From Chitinophaga sp. GbtcB8 (GTDB taxonomy: Bacteria; Bacteroidota; Bacteroidia; Chitinophagales; Chitinophagaceae), in NCBI RefSeq assembly GCF_019091455.1, contig NZ_JAGXJN010000013.1, forward strand, positions 96,482 to 160,481: 64,000 nucleotides of DNA. Direction: 5' to 3'. Both the position numbers and the translations under genes were made by a program. Below, piece by piece: positions 24,677-35,361 of this stretch (position 1 is its first letter; every line of letters begins with the position of its first letter). The notes under the pieces were generated by a model. It saw nothing but the letters and a program-made list of their open reading frames with translations. It was not told the DNA's origin and did no database searches.

Positions 24677-26356
24677 ATGGAACTGAATAAATATAGTAAA
24701 ACGATCACGCAAGACCCTACGCAACCGGCTGCACAAGCCATGCTGTACGGGATAGGCTTAACAGAAGAAGATCTGAAAAAAGCGCAGGTAGGTGTGGTAA
24801 GCATGGGATATGATGGGAATACCTGTAACATGCACCTGAACGACCTTGCAAAGGAAGTAAAACAGGGCGTATGGGCGCAGAACCTGGTAGGCCTTACTTT
24901 TCATACTATAGGCGTAAGCGATGGTATCAGCAATGGTACGGAAGGTATGCGCTACTCGCTGGTAAGCCGCGATCTGATAGCAGATTCCATTGAAACCGTT
25001 TGCGGCGCACAGTATTATGATGCGCTGATCACTGTACCCGGTTGTGATAAGAACATGCCCGGCTCACTGATGGCCATGGGCCGTTTGAACCGCCCGGCTA
25101 TTATGGTGTACGGCGGCACTATTGCCCCCGGTAAATACAAAGGCCAGGACCTGAACATTATTTCAGCTTTTGAAGCCCTGGGTCAGAAAATGGCCGGCCA
25201 GCTGGAAGAAGCTGACTTTAAGGGCATTGTAAAAAACTCCTGCCCGGGCGCCGGCGCCTGTGGTGGTATGTACACTGCTAACACAATGTCCAGCGCAGCA
25301 GAAGCGCTGGGTATGAGCCTGCCCTACAGCTCCTCCAACCCTGCGCTTAGCAAGGAAAAACATGAGGAATGTTTAGCAGCAGGCAAGTATATACGTTTAT
25401 TACTGGAACAGGATATTAAACCCCGCGATATTATGACGCGTGAAGCATTTGAAAATGCTATCACAGTTATTATAGCGCTGGGCGGCAGCACCAACGCAGT
25501 GCTGCACCTGATAGCCATTGCCCGCTCCGTAGGCCTTATTATTACCCTGCAGGATTTCCAGGCCATCAGCGATAGAACGCCGCTGATAGCCGATCTGAAA
25601 CCCAGTGGTAAATACATGATGGAAGACCAGCACAACATTGGCGGGGTACCATTGGTAATGAAATACCTGTTAAAACAGGGACGCCTGCACGGACATTGCC
25701 TCACCGTAACCGGTAAAACAATAGCAGAGAACCTGGAAAGTGTACCGGATATTGACTTTGAAAAACAGCACATTATTTTCCCGCTGGATAAACCGCTGAA
25801 AGCCACAGGCCACATACAGATGTTGTATGGCAACCTGGCGGAGCAAGGCTCTGTAGCCAAGATCACCGGTAAGGAAGGCGAACGTTTCCGCGGTCCGGCC
25901 CGAGTATTTGATGGGGAGTTTGAGCTGATAGCCGGTATCCAGAGCGGACGTGTAAAATCTGGTGATGTGGTCGTGATACGCCAGGTAGGCCCCAAAGGCG
26001 CACCCGGTATGCCGGAAATGCTGAAACCCACCTCCGCCATTATGGGCACTGGTTTGGGTAAAAGCGTGGCGCTGATCACCGATGGCCGCTTCTCCGGCGG
26101 CACCCATGGCTTTGTGGTAGGGCACATTACGCCCGAAGCCTTTGAAGGCGGCACCATAGCCCTGGTAAAAGACGATGATATAATAGAAATAGACGCCGTT
26201 AGCAACAAGATACATGTTGAGGTAAGCGATGAAGAGCTGGCAGCCCGCAGGGCCCAGTGGAAACAACCCGCTTTAAAAGCCACTAACGGGATATTATTTA
26301 AATACGCAAAACTTGTAAAAAATGCAACAGAAGGATGTGTTACCGATGAAGACTGA
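24677..26356 (+). CDS. ilvD: Dihydroxy-acid dehydratase
   Basis: 559 residues. Makes the 2-keto acids of Val and Ile synthesis by dehydration. Iron-sulfur cysteines at Cys50, Cys123 ([10 protein letters not shown]) and Cys195 ([16 protein letters not shown]); Mg-binding and phosphate-site motifs follow; C-terminal swivel domain with [15 protein letters not shown] near 475. The 3' end overlaps the start of ilvB, so the two are translationally coupled. Confidence 0.96.
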   Translation: MELNKYSKTITQDPTQPAAQAMLYGIGLTEEDLKKAQVGVVSMGYDGNTCNMHLNDLAKEVKQGVWAQNLVGLTFHTIGVSDGISNGTEGMRYSLVSRDLIADSIETVCGAQYYDALITVPGCDKNMPGSLMAMGRLNRPAIMVYGGTIAPGKYKGQDLNIISAFEALGQKMAGQLEEADFKGIVKNSCPGAGACGGMYTANTMSSAAEALGMSLPYSSSNPALSKEKHEECLAAGKYIRLLLEQDIKPRDIMTREAFENAITVIIALGGSTNAVLHLIAIARSVGLIITLQDFQAISDRTPLIADLKPSGKYMMEDQHNIGGVPLVMKYLLKQGRLHGHCLTVTGKTIAENLESVPDIDFEKQHIIFPLDKPLKATGHIQMLYGNLAEQGSVAKITGKEGERFRGPARVFDGEFELIAGIQSGRVKSGDVVVIRQVGPKGAPGMPEMLKPTSAIMGTGLGKSVALITDGRFSGGTHGFVVGHITPEAFEGGTIALVKDDDIIEIDAVSNKIHVEVSDEELAARRAQWKQPALKATNGILFKYAKLVKNATEGCVTDED

Positions 26357-28082
26357 ACCGTCTGATAAACGGGTTACAGCCTCACCAGCGCCTGCACTGA
26401 ACATTACCGGTGCAGAAGCGGTGATCCGCTCCCTTATTGCAGAAGGAGTGGAAACCATTTTCGGTTATCCTGGAGGTGCTATCATGCCTATCTATGATGC
26501 GCTGTACGATTTCCAGGACCAGGTACATCATATACTGGTCCGGCACGAACAGGGCGCTACCCATGCTGCGCAGGGGTTTGCGCGTACATCAGGTAAAGTA
26601 GGTGTGGTGTTTGCCACTTCAGGACCAGGCGCAACCAATCTGGTCACCGGCCTTGCAGATGCACATATGGATTCTACCCCAATGGTATGTATTACCGGGC
26701 AGGTAGGAGCCGCCTTACTGGGTACAGATGCTTTCCAGGAAACTGATGTAATAGGTATTACCATGCCTATCACAAAATGGAATATCCAGGTAACACGCGC
26801 GGAAGATATTCCCGGCGCCATTGCAAAAGCATTTTATATAGCCGCTAACGGCCGCCCCGGCCCGGTGCTGGTAGATATTACCAAGAATGCACAATTTGCC
26901 AAGTTCGATTTCCAGTATAAAAAATGCGATTACATCCGCAGCTACCGCCCCGTGCCTGAATTGCAGAACGAGCAGGTAGAGGAAGCCGCCGCACTTATTA
27001 ACAGCGCTAAACGTCCTTACATCCTGTGCGGGCATGGCGTGTTAATTGCCAATGCGGAAAAAGAGCTGATAGCCCTGGCAGAAAAAGCGCAGATCCCTAT
27101 TGCATCTACTTTACTGGGCCTCTCTGCCGTACCGGTAGATCATCCCCTGTATGTAGGTTACCTGGGTATGCACGGTAACTACGGGCCTAACATTAACACC
27201 AATGAGTGTGATGTATTGATAGCCGTAGGTATGCGCTTTGATGACCGTATAACCGGCGACGTTAATAGTTATGCCACACAGGCCAAAGTGCTGCATATAG
27301 AAATTGATGCCGCAGAGATCAACAAGATCATTAAAGCAGATGTAGCTGTGCATGCCGATGCAAAGGCCGCATTAACCGCCCTGCTGCCGAAAGTAAAAGC
27401 ACAAAAGCACGATGAGTGGCTGCAAAGCTTCCGTGAGGCAGATAAAAAGGAAGAAGAAAAAGTAACCAGGAAAGAATTATATCCCACAGAAGGGCAGCTG
27501 AAAATGGCGGAAGTAATTCGCCACATCTCTGAAAAAACCGGCGGCCATGCCGTACTGGTAACAGATGTAGGCCAGCACCAGATGGTGGCTTCCCGTTACT
27601 ACGGCTTTAAAGATCCTAATACCAACATCACCTCCGGTGGTATGGGTACTATGGGTTTTGCCCTGCCGGCCTCTATGGGCGCCAAAATGGGCGCACCGGA
27701 AAAAGAGGTGGTAGCTATTATTGGCGATGGTTGTTTCCAGATGACCTTACAGGAGCTGGGCACCATTTACCAGTCAGAAATAGGGGTGAAGATCGTGATC
27801 CTGAACAACAACTTCCTGGGCATGGTACGCCAGTGGCAGCAGCTGTTCTTTGATAAGCGTTATTCTTCCACGGAAATGATCAACCCTGATTTTGTGCAGA
27901 TAGCCAAAGGGTTTTACATTCCCGGCAGAAAGGTAACAGACCGTGCTGATATTAGTGCTGCGGTAGATGAAATGCTGAACCATAAAGGCGCTTACCTGCT
28001 GGAAGTAGTGGTGGAACAGGAAGACAACGTATTCCCGATGGTACCTTCCGGCGCATCTATTGCAGATATCCGCCTGGAGTAG
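26346..28082 (+). CDS. ilvB: Acetolactate synthase large subunit
   Basis: 578 residues from this ATG. ThDP enzyme making acetolactate and acetohydroxybutyrate. The catalytic Glu is in [20 protein letters not shown] near 55, the FAD/central domain is at about 200-340, and the ThDP-Mg motif is [15 protein letters not shown] near 462 with the closing NNN. I prefer the ATG at 26346 (11-base overlap with ilvD); the ATG at 26322 would add eight residues and overlap by 35 bases. Confidence 0.95.
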   Translation: MKTEPSDKRVTASPAPALNITGAEAVIRSLIAEGVETIFGYPGGAIMPIYDALYDFQDQVHHILVRHEQGATHAAQGFARTSGKVGVVFATSGPGATNLVTGLADAHMDSTPMVCITGQVGAALLGTDAFQETDVIGITMPITKWNIQVTRAEDIPGAIAKAFYIAANGRPGPVLVDITKNAQFAKFDFQYKKCDYIRSYRPVPELQNEQVEEAAALINSAKRPYILCGHGVLIANAEKELIALAEKAQIPIASTLLGLSAVPVDHPLYVGYLGMHGNYGPNINTNECDVLIAVGMRFDDRITGDVNSYATQAKVLHIEIDAAEINKIIKADVAVHADAKAALTALLPKVKAQKHDEWLQSFREADKKEEEKVTRKELYPTEGQLKMAEVIRHISEKTGGHAVLVTDVGQHQMVASRYYGFKDPNTNITSGGMGTMGFALPASMGAKMGAPEKEVVAIIGDGCFQMTLQELGTIYQSEIGVKIVILNNNFLGMVRQWQQLFFDKRYSSTEMINPDFVQIAKGFYIPGRKVTDRADISAAVDEMLNHKGAYLLEVVVEQEDNVFPMVPSGASIADIRLE

Positions 28083-28126
28083 TACCGGTTCATCCATCAC
28101 TTTTTCACCAACACATTAAGACCATC

Positions 28127-28678
28127 ATGCAAAAAGAATATACAGTAACGGTATATACGGAGGATCGTATCGGTATCACTAACCGTATCACCGTTATCTT
28201 CACCCGCCGCGGCATCAACATCACCAGCCTTACCACGGCTGAAACGGAAATACCCGGTGTATATAAGTTCATCATCACCGTACTGTCTGAACGCGAAAAG
28301 CTGGACAAGGTAGTGGGACAGATAGAAAAGCTCATAGAGATACACCGTGCCTTTGTACATGAAGAGGATGAGGTGGTATACCAGGAGCTGGCCTTGTATA
28401 AAATATCTACCAAATCACTGCAAAATGGTAATATTGAGCAGCTGATCCGCGATAACCACGCCCGTATCCTCACTATCACTGCCGATTATTTTGTGATAGA
28501 AAAAACAGGGCATCAGCAGGAGCTGATAGATATGCTTAAGAAGCTGGAACCTTATGGGCTGATCGAGTATTCCAAAAGCGGCCGGGTAGCCATTGTAAAA
28601 TGGAGCCGCCGTTTCCACGATCACCTGAAAGAGCTGGCTGGTAAGGACGCAGATAACTTTAAAACCACAAACAGCTAA
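28127..28678 (+). CDS. ilvN: Acetolactate synthase small (regulatory) subunit
   Basis: 183 residues. An N-terminal ACT domain (YTVTVYTEDRIGITNRITVIFTRRGINI is its start, residues 4-31) binds valine for feedback inhibition. The C-terminal ALS_ss domain (residues ~85-165) contacts the large subunit. It follows ilvB by 44 bases, as expected for subunits of one enzyme. Confidence 0.94.
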   Translation: MQKEYTVTVYTEDRIGITNRITVIFTRRGINITSLTTAETEIPGVYKFIITVLSEREKLDKVVGQIEKLIEIHRAFVHEEDEVVYQELALYKISTKSLQNGNIEQLIRDNHARILTITADYFVIEKTGHQQELIDMLKKLEPYGLIEYSKSGRVAIVKWSRRFHDHLKELAGKDADNFKTTNS

Positions 28679-28699
28679 GCTGTTCACAACGCATCGTTA

Positions 28700-28726
28700 A
28701 TAAATCTAAAATCTAAAATCGGAAAT
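28700..28726 (+). repeat. Period-7 repeat AATCTAA between ilvN and ilvC
   Basis: Three to four heptamers (AAATCTA, AAATCTA, AAATCGG, AAATAAC) fill most of the 52-base spacer. No inverted partner here. Confidence 0.5.
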
Positions 28727-28730
28727 AACA

Positions 28731-29777
28731 ATGGCAACCATCAATTTTGGCGGGGTACTGGAAGACGTAGTAACCAGAGAAGAATTCCCCATGGAAAAAG
28801 CGAGAGAAGTTCTGAAAAATGAAACGATCGCTATTATCGGTTACGGCGTGCAGGGCCCCGGCCAGGCATTGAACCTTAAAGACAATGGTTTTAATGTGAT
28901 CATTGGTCAGCGTAAAGATTCTAAAACCTGGGATAAAGCCGTTGCTGATGGCTGGGTACCCGGTAAAACGCTGTTTGAGATCGAAGAAGCTGCACAGAAG
29001 GGCACCATCATCCAGTTCCTGCTGTCTGATGCCGGCCAGATCACCCTGTGGCCTACATTAAAGCAATACCTCACCCCCGGTAAGGCATTGTATTTTTCCC
29101 ATGGTTTTGGCATCACCTACAAAGAGCAAACAAACATCATTCCCCCTGCAGATGTGGATGTAATACTGGTAGCGCCTAAAGGTTCCGGTACCTCCCTGCG
29201 CAGGTTATTCCTGGCAGGCCAGGGGCTGAACTCCAGCTTCGCTATTTTCCAGGATGCCACCGGCAAAGCCCGCGATCGCGTGATTGCACTGGGTATTGGC
29301 GTAGGCTCCGGTTACCTGTTCCAGACAGATTTTAAGAAAGAAGTATTCAGCGATCTTACCGGCGAACGTGGTACGCTGATGGGTTGCATCCAGGGTATTT
29401 TTGCCGCCCAGTACGAAGTGCTGCGCAAAAACGGCCACTCTCCTTCAGAAGCTTTCAACGAAACCGTAGAAGAGCTGACCCAATCCCTGATGCCGCTGGT
29501 AGCAGAGAATGGTATGGACTGGATGTATGCTAACTGTTCTACTACTGCCCAACGCGGTGCGCTGGATTGGTGGAAGAAGTTTAAAGCAGCTACCCAGCCG
29601 GTGTTTGAAGAGCTGTATGCCAGCGTAGCAGCCGGTAAAGAAGCCGCCCGTTCTATTGCCTCCAACAGCACTCCGGACTACCGCGAAAAGCTGAACGAAG
29701 AGCTGAAAGAACTGCGTGAAAGTGAAATGTGGCAGGCCGGTGCAGCCGTACGTAAGCTGCGTCCGAACAACGCCTAG
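28731..29777 (+). CDS. ilvC: Ketol-acid reductoisomerase
   Basis: 348 residues, class I form. NAD(P)H site IIGYGVQGPGQALNLKDNG near 34-52, followed by IGQRKDS, where the basic residue and Ser suggest NADPH use. The knotted C-terminal domain has the acidic metal ligands (DLTGERGTLMG near 206 and ETVEELTQSLMPL near 243). The GYGVQGPGQ and LLSDAGQ variants are typical of the Bacteroidota branch, not E. coli. Confidence 0.95.
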   Translation: MATINFGGVLEDVVTREEFPMEKAREVLKNETIAIIGYGVQGPGQALNLKDNGFNVIIGQRKDSKTWDKAVADGWVPGKTLFEIEEAAQKGTIIQFLLSDAGQITLWPTLKQYLTPGKALYFSHGFGITYKEQTNIIPPADVDVILVAPKGSGTSLRRLFLAGQGLNSSFAIFQDATGKARDRVIALGIGVGSGYLFQTDFKKEVFSDLTGERGTLMGCIQGIFAAQYEVLRKNGHSPSEAFNETVEELTQSLMPLVAENGMDWMYANCSTTAQRGALDWWKKFKAATQPVFEELYASVAAGKEAARSIASNSTPDYREKLNEELKELRESEMWQAGAAVRKLRPNNA

Positions 29778-29788
29778 TAATAATATTT

Positions 29789-29868
29789 ACGATTTTAGAT
29801 CTACGGTTTCGGATCTGCCTTGTGTGGATCCGGGATCGTAGATCTAAGATCGTAGATCTGAAATTGTA
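29789..29868. repeat. Fold-back of period-7 repeats (GATCTAA word) between ilvC and ilvA
   Basis: ACGATTTTAGATCTACG (29789-29805) pairs with CGTAGATCTAAGATCG (29837-29852) over about 16 bp with one G-T pair. Further GATCGTA/GATCTGA heptamers follow to 29868. It makes a large hairpin inside the operon. Confidence 0.65.
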
Positions 29869-29874
29869 ATTGAG

Positions 29875-31131
29875 ATGTCTGAAGTATCGGCCCCTGTCCA
29901 ACCATTAAATATTCTGAGTGCTTCGGAAAGATTGGCGTCCGTAGTGAACCGCACGCCGCTTACCTATAGCGCCACTTTATCCCGGCGTTATGGCTGTGAA
30001 GTATACCTGAAGCGGGAGGACATGCAGATCGTGCGCTCCTATAAGCTGCGGGGCGCTTATAACCTCATCAGCAGTTTAAAACCTGAGCAGCTGGCTAATG
30101 GCGTAACCTGCGCCAGTGCCGGTAACCACGCGCAGGGTTTTGCTTACTCCTGTAAATTATTAGGTATCCGGGGCGTAGTGTTTATGCCCATCATCACACC
30201 CAAACAAAAGGTGAACCAGGTGAAAATGTTTGGCGGTGATCACATCCGCATTCAGCTGGTAGGCGATACGTTTGATGATTGTGCATTTGAAGCGCAGGCC
30301 TTTACCAAACTACATGGCATGACGTTCATACCTCCTTTTGATGATCCCCTGATCATTGAAGGGCAGGGCACCGTAGCAGTAGAGATCCTGGAAGATCAGC
30401 CGCAGGTGGATTACCTGTTTATACCCATTGGCGGCGGCGGACTGGCAGCCGGGGTAGGCACTTATTTTAAAACATACAGTCCCGGAACAACCATTGTAGG
30501 GGTAGAGCCCAAAGGCGCGCCATCAATGTTACGCGCGCTGGAAAACGGCGCCCCTGTTACCCTCACCGAAATTGACCGCTTTGTAGACGGCGCTGCCGTA
30601 AAAAGGGTAGGCAACCTGCCTTTTGAGATCTGCAAAGAGGTGTTGGACAAAATGCACCTGGTAGCAGAAGGTAAAGTATGCTCCACCATCCTGCAGCTGT
30701 ATAATGAGGACGCTATTGTGGTAGAACCAGCCGGTGCCTTATCCATGGCCGTGCTGGATGATTTTGCCGCTGAAATAAAAGGCAAACGCGTAGTATGTAT
30801 TGTAAGCGGCAGCAATAATGATATAGACCGCATGCAGGAAATAAAAGAACGTTCCCTCCTGTATGAAGGGCTTAAACACTACTTTATTGTACGTTTTGCC
30901 CAAAGGCCCGGAGCGCTCAGGGATTTCCTGAACAACATACTGGGCCCTAACGACGATATTACCCGCTTTGAATTTATACAGAAACATAATAAGGAAACCG
31001 GTCCCGCGCTGGTAGGCATAGAGCTGAAGAACCGTGAGGATTATGATACGCTGATAGCCAACTTCCGCAAGTATAACCTGCATTATACCGCACTGAACGA
31101 AGACGATAACCTGTTCGGGTACCTGGTGTAA
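29875..31131 (+). CDS. ilvA: Threonine deaminase with C-terminal ACT-like domain
   Basis: 418 residues. PLP lysine in QIVRSYKLRGAYN near residue 58, substrate loop CASAGNHAQGFAYS near 80, PLP-phosphate glycine loop PIGGGGLAAGVGTYF near 185. The last ~85 residues (from HYFIVRFAQRPGALRDFLNNI) form one ACT-like domain, so isoleucine control is likely. Converts threonine to 2-ketobutyrate, the first step specific to isoleucine. Last ilv gene in the group; no leuABCD here. Confidence 0.93.
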   Translation: MSEVSAPVQPLNILSASERLASVVNRTPLTYSATLSRRYGCEVYLKREDMQIVRSYKLRGAYNLISSLKPEQLANGVTCASAGNHAQGFAYSCKLLGIRGVVFMPIITPKQKVNQVKMFGGDHIRIQLVGDTFDDCAFEAQAFTKLHGMTFIPPFDDPLIIEGQGTVAVEILEDQPQVDYLFIPIGGGGLAAGVGTYFKTYSPGTTIVGVEPKGAPSMLRALENGAPVTLTEIDRFVDGAAVKRVGNLPFEICKEVLDKMHLVAEGKVCSTILQLYNEDAIVVEPAGALSMAVLDDFAAEIKGKRVVCIVSGSNNDIDRMQEIKERSLLYEGLKHYFIVRFAQRPGALRDFLNNILGPNDDITRFEFIQKHNKETGPALVGIELKNREDYDTLIANFRKYNLHYTALNEDDNLFGYLV

Positions 31132-31132
31132 G

Positions 31133-31210
31133 AAGCTGAAAGCATAAAGCAGAAAGCACAAAGCAGTGGATAATCCCAGCGCTTTGTGCTTTCTGCTTTT
31201 AGCTTTATGC
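31133..31210. repeat. Fold-back of period-7 repeats (AAGCNNA) after ilvA
   Basis: The left arm AGCATAA-AGCAGAA-AGCACAA-AGC (31140-31163) and a right arm of complementary heptamers (31181-31210) form a 24-31-bp stem; one arm has an extra 7-base unit. It begins one base after the ilvA stop and probably serves as transcript end or stabiliser. Confidence 0.75.
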
Positions 31211-31355
31211 TCAACGGTATACGTAACCAGCGCTAATGTGCGTTATTAGCAAAATGGCAGAATAATTGAGCGATAATTAAAGCACACGCTTAACATAGAA
31301 CGCAGGCAGCGTTCTGCATTAAGTGTTCCGCATTCAGCATAAAAAAAACGGAATC

Positions 31356-32297
31356 ATGCAAGCAGCTACATTACCACAGTTTGGCGACGCCAACACTTTT
31401 GAGATAACAGAGATCCCCATACCACGGCCGGCTGCAGGCCAGCTGCTGGTAAAAGTAAAAGCCGCCGGTATTAACCCTGTAGATTATAAAACACGCGCCG
31501 GCAAAGGACAGGCACAATACTTTACACTACCCGCCATACTGGGCTGGGACATTGCCGGCCAGATCGTAGATACCGGTCAGGGTGCCCACAAGTTCAGCCC
31601 CGGCGACCGGGTATTTGGCCTCAGCCACTTCCCCAATCCTGCAAATGCCTATGCACAATTTGCCATAGTAGAGGAGCAGGAGTTTGCCCGCGTGCCTGAT
31701 AATATTACAGATGATATAGCCGGTGCTGCACCCCTGGCAACCCTCACTGCCTGGGAAGCCCTGTATGATCATGCACAGCTGCAACCCGGCCAGCGCATTC
31801 TTATACATGCTGCAGCAGGCGGGGTAGGGCATATCGCCGTGCAGCTGGCGCGTAATACGGAAACATATGTCATTGGCACTGCCTCCGTACAAAATCATGC
31901 TTACCTGAAAGAGCTGGGCGTAAATGAAAGCATTGATTACCACGACCAGCACTTTGAAAAGAACATAACACCCGTAGATGTGGTGCTGGATGCAATGGGC
32001 GGGGAAACCGCCCTGCGCTCCCTGGAGGTGCTTAAACCCGGCGGCATAATGGTGTCATTACCCTCTATGTTTAAAAATGATCCGGCAGTGCTGGCCAAAG
32101 CCAAAGAAAAAGGCGTGCGGGTAGTGTGGATGAGTGTACGGCCCAGCGGACAGCGTATGGAGCAGGTAGCAGCCCTCATGGCCAGCGGTAAGCTGCAGAT
32201 AAAGGTGGATGCCAGTTTTCCCCTGCGCGAAGTAGCCAAAGCCCACCAGGCACTGGAAACCCACCATATTAATGGTAAGGTGGTGTTGATACCTTAA
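31356..32297 (+). CDS. NADP-dependent quinone-oxidoreductase-like (zinc-free MDR) enzyme
   Basis: 313 residues. GroES-like domain (VKVKAAGINPVDYKTRAG near 30-47), then a Rossmann domain with ILIHAAAGGVGHIAVQLAR near 147-165. The catalytic-zinc cysteine and histidines of alcohol dehydrogenases are absent, so it is a quinone oxidoreductase-type medium-chain reductase. I start at the ATG at 31356; a GTG at 31323 adds 11 unlikely residues. Substrate unknown. 21 bases before the FAD oxidoreductase, possibly cotranscribed. Confidence 0.85.
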   Translation: MQAATLPQFGDANTFEITEIPIPRPAAGQLLVKVKAAGINPVDYKTRAGKGQAQYFTLPAILGWDIAGQIVDTGQGAHKFSPGDRVFGLSHFPNPANAYAQFAIVEEQEFARVPDNITDDIAGAAPLATLTAWEALYDHAQLQPGQRILIHAAAGGVGHIAVQLARNTETYVIGTASVQNHAYLKELGVNESIDYHDQHFEKNITPVDVVLDAMGGETALRSLEVLKPGGIMVSLPSMFKNDPAVLAKAKEKGVRVVWMSVRPSGQRMEQVAALMASGKLQIKVDASFPLREVAKAHQALETHHINGKVVLIP

Positions 32298-32318
32298 ATT
32301 TGGACCATCGACTTTTTT

Positions 32319-33464
32319 ATGTTAAGCTACTGGGAAAAACAAAGCCTTCTCCACTATCACTACATTGTATTAGGCAGCGGTATAGTGGGCCTGTCTGCTG
32401 CTATCAGCATTAAGGAGCAGCAGCCGCAGGCCAGTGTGCTGGTGCTGGAACGGGCATTGCTGCCAACCGGCGCCAGTACTAAAAATGCCGGTTTTGCATG
32501 CATTGGCAGCCTCACGGAAATATTAGCCGATCTGCAAACCCTTTCCCCTGCGGAGGTTACTGCTTTGGTAGCCATGCGCCGCAAAGGCCTGCACATGCTG
32601 CGCCAGCGCCTGGGCGATGAGCATATTCATTACCGGGAACAGGGCAGCTACGAATTGATCAGCACCCGGGAATTACCGGCGCTGGAACAACTGGATGCGG
32701 TAAATGACCTGCTGCAGCCCGTATTAGGCGGTAATGCTTTTACCCTGGTGAATGAAAAGATGGCTTCTTTTGGATTTGATAGCAGCTTTACACAAGCATT
32801 GGTACAAAACAATTATGAAGGGGAGCTGCATACCGGCCATATGATGCGCACCCTTATAGACCTGGCTATTGCCAAAGGGGTGGAGATAAAAACCGGCTGC
32901 ACCGCAGTGCGTATGGAAGAAACACCCACAGGCGTTCACGTTATAACGCAGCAGACCAACCCACAGGAAGAAATTGTGTTCCATACCGGCAAGCTCGCCA
33001 TTTGCACCAATGCCTTTACCCAGGCCCTGCTGCCCCAGTTGGACCTGCAGCCCGGCCGTGGGCAGGTGCTTATTACAGACCCGGTTCCCGGCCTGCCCTT
33101 TAAAGGTATTTTTCATATGGATGAGGGATATTTTTATTTCCGCGAGCTGGAAGGCCGGGTATTATTTGGCGGCGGCCGCAACCTGGACCTTACCGGGGAA
33201 ACTACCACGGCCTTTGAGCTGAATGATCATATACAACAGGTGCTGGAAGAAAAGCTGCGCACCATTATCCTCCCGGGCCGCTCCTTTACTATTGCCGGCC
33301 GCTGGACCGGTATCATGGCCTTTGGCGCCAGCAAGCAACCCCTGCTTAAACCCTTTAGCAGCCGCGTTTTCCTGGGCGTACGCATGGGCGGTATGGGAGT
33401 AGCTATTGGCAGCGAGGTAGCACAGCAGCTGGCGCAAATGATGATAGAGGGAGCAGAAAGCTGA
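32319..33464 (+). CDS. FAD-dependent amino-acid-oxidase-type (DAO) oxidoreductase
   Basis: 381 residues. FAD-binding YIVLGSGIVGLSAAISI near 16-32, the ATGAS-like PTGASTKNAGFACIGS near 49, and the C-terminal DAO closing segment RWTGIMAF ... GMGVAIGSEVAQQLA near 330-370. Likely oxidises an amine or amino acid; substrate not predictable. The last codons (AES and TGA) are made of the period-7 repeat that fills the spacer. Confidence 0.82.
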   Translation: MLSYWEKQSLLHYHYIVLGSGIVGLSAAISIKEQQPQASVLVLERALLPTGASTKNAGFACIGSLTEILADLQTLSPAEVTALVAMRRKGLHMLRQRLGDEHIHYREQGSYELISTRELPALEQLDAVNDLLQPVLGGNAFTLVNEKMASFGFDSSFTQALVQNNYEGELHTGHMMRTLIDLAIAKGVEIKTGCTAVRMEETPTGVHVITQQTNPQEEIVFHTGKLAICTNAFTQALLPQLDLQPGRGQVLITDPVPGLPFKGIFHMDEGYFYFRELEGRVLFGGGRNLDLTGETTTAFELNDHIQQVLEEKLRTIILPGRSFTIAGRWTGIMAFGASKQPLLKPFSSRVFLGVRMGGMGVAIGSEVAQQLAQMMIEGAES

Positions 33465-33568
33465 AAGCAGAAAGCGCAAAGCAAAGGGGTACTCAAATCA
33501 TCTCAGCATTCAGGCAATACGTATCAATTTCCAAGCTTTCAGCTTTATGCTTTGCGCTTTCAGCTTTC
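33452..33568. repeat. Fold-back of period-7 repeats (AGCAGAA word)
   Basis: Five heptamers (AGCAGAA, AGCTGAA, AGCAGAA, AGCGCAA, AGCAAAG; 33452-33486) cover the stop codon of the FAD gene. Complementary heptamers (AGCTTTC, AGCTTTA, TGCTTTG, CGCTTTC, AGCTTTC) follow at 33534-33568. They can pair into a stem of about 30 bases. Confidence 0.7.
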
Positions 33569-33650
33569 TTTCCTATATTCATCCGCTTTTTTATCGATCA
33601 CCAACCCGGTATATGGATAAGAATTATTCAATTACCACGTTAAACCATTT

Positions 33651-35261
33651 ATGCAAAAGAGTTTACAGTTCCTCGATTACGCCGTGTTCCTGGTGTACTT
33701 TTTTATCGTAGCCGGTTATGGATTTTATATCTATAGAAAGAAAAAGAAGAGCACCGCTGATACAAAAGATTTCTTCCTGGCAGAGGGATCACTGACCTGG
33801 TGGGCCATTGGTGCATCATTGATCGCGTCTAATATTTCCGCAGAACAATTTATTGGTATGTCCGGCTCCGGTTTTGCCATGGGCCTCGCAATATCTACCT
33901 ATGAATGGATGGCCGCCGCCACACTGGTGATCGTTGCCATCTTTTTTATACCGGTGTATCTTAAAAATAAGATCTACACCATGCCGCAATTCCTTTCCCA
34001 GCGGTATGATAACCGGGTGGCTACCGTAATGGCGGTGTTCTGGCTCTTGCTGTACATCTTCGTGAACCTTACATCCATCCTGTACCTGGGCGCGCTGGCA
34101 GTGCAAACCATTTCCGGTTTCAGCTTCACCACCTGCGTTTGGGGCCTCGCCATTTTTGCCGTGTTCATTACACTGGGCGGTATGAAGGTGATCGGGGATA
34201 CGGATGTGATCCAGGTATTTTTCCTGATCCTGGGAGGCCTGGCCACTACTTACCTGGCGCTGAACCTGGTAGCTGACCATTTTGGCGGCAGTGGGGTGAT
34301 GGCTGGTGTAGGCATGCTGCGTAAGCTGGCGCCCGAACATTTTCACATGATCTTCGACAAATCTAACCCGCACTATAATGAATTGCCCGGTATTGCCGTA
34401 TTGATCGGTGGTATGTGGATCGTGAACCTGAACTACTGGGGCTGTAACCAATACATTACACAGCGCGCATTGGGTGCGGATCTGAAAACCGCCCGCGGAG
34501 GCATCCTGTTTGCCGCTTTCCTGAAATTATTAATGCCCGTGATCGTAGTGCTGCCCGGTATTGCAGCTTACGTGTTATATAAGAACGGTGTGTTCCAGTC
34601 AGAAATGACAGATGCAACCGGCGTTATTAAACCGGACCATGCCTATCCCGTATTATTGAATTTGCTGCCCGTAGGTTTGAAAGGTTTATCATTTGCCGCC
34701 TTAACTGCTGCTATTGTGGCTTCCCTGGCTGGTAAGGCCAATAGTATCAGCACCATTTTTACGCTGGATATTTATCGTCATTATTTCAAAAAAGATGCAA
34801 CGGAGCAGCAGCTGGTGAATGTAGGGCGTATAGCCATCATCGTAGCCTGCATTATTGGCGTGGTGGTAGCGCCGCAGCTCAGCAACCTGGATCAGGGCTT
34901 CCAGTATATCCAGGAGTATACCGGATTCATTTCACCAGGTGTATTTGCCATCTTCATACTGGGCTTCTTCTGGAAGCGGACTACTTCAGCCGCGGCATTA
35001 ACCGGTGCGTTGTTGTCCATTCCCTTATCTATCGTTATTAAATTCACCATGCCGGCAATGCCTTTCCTGGATCGTATGGGCTGGATCTTTGTAGTGATCG
35101 TGGCCATTATGGTGGTAATGACCTTACTGGATCCTAAGAGCAAGAACAATCCGAAAGGGTTGGAAGTAGATGGTTCCATGTTCAAAACATCCGGTACATT
35201 TGCTGTAGGCGCTATCCTGGTATGTGGTATCCTGGCCGCCTTATACACCGTATTCTGGTAA
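33651..35261 (+). CDS. Sodium/sugar symporter (SSS family)
   Basis: 536 residues, about 14 membrane helices. Sodium:solute symporter signs: ADTKDFFLAEGSLTWWAIGASLIASNISAEQ is split over residues 34-64, and the family signature lies near GLAIFAVFITLGGMKVIGDTDV at 167-188. It resembles SGLT-type glucose/galactose/xylose carriers. The next gene, 100 bases on, is a sugar kinase, so pentose or hexose uptake is likely; substrate inferred from context. Confidence 0.88.
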   Translation: MQKSLQFLDYAVFLVYFFIVAGYGFYIYRKKKKSTADTKDFFLAEGSLTWWAIGASLIASNISAEQFIGMSGSGFAMGLAISTYEWMAAATLVIVAIFFIPVYLKNKIYTMPQFLSQRYDNRVATVMAVFWLLLYIFVNLTSILYLGALAVQTISGFSFTTCVWGLAIFAVFITLGGMKVIGDTDVIQVFFLILGGLATTYLALNLVADHFGGSGVMAGVGMLRKLAPEHFHMIFDKSNPHYNELPGIAVLIGGMWIVNLNYWGCNQYITQRALGADLKTARGGILFAAFLKLLMPVIVVLPGIAAYVLYKNGVFQSEMTDATGVIKPDHAYPVLLNLLPVGLKGLSFAALTAAIVASLAGKANSISTIFTLDIYRHYFKKDATEQQLVNVGRIAIIVACIIGVVVAPQLSNLDQGFQYIQEYTGFISPGVFAIFILGFFWKRTTSAAALTGALLSIPLSIVIKFTMPAMPFLDRMGWIFVVIVAIMVVMTLLDPKSKNNPKGLEVDGSMFKTSGTFAVGAILVCGILAALYTVFW

Positions 35262-35285
35262 TAGTTATTATAAACTGATATTAGC

Positions 35286-35333
35286 AAGTAGGATGTAAGA
35301 TCTGGCCGCCGCGCTGTTTCATACATCCTACTT
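35286..35333. repeat. 12-bp perfect inverted repeat before the xylB-like gene
   Basis: AAGTAGGATGTA (35286-35297) and TACATCCTACTT (35322-35333) form a stem with a 24-base loop. The right arm continues into period-7 ACTTCTT words up to the ATG. Confidence 0.6.
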
Positions 35334-35361
35334 CTTTCTTCATACTTCTTAATTCTCACGC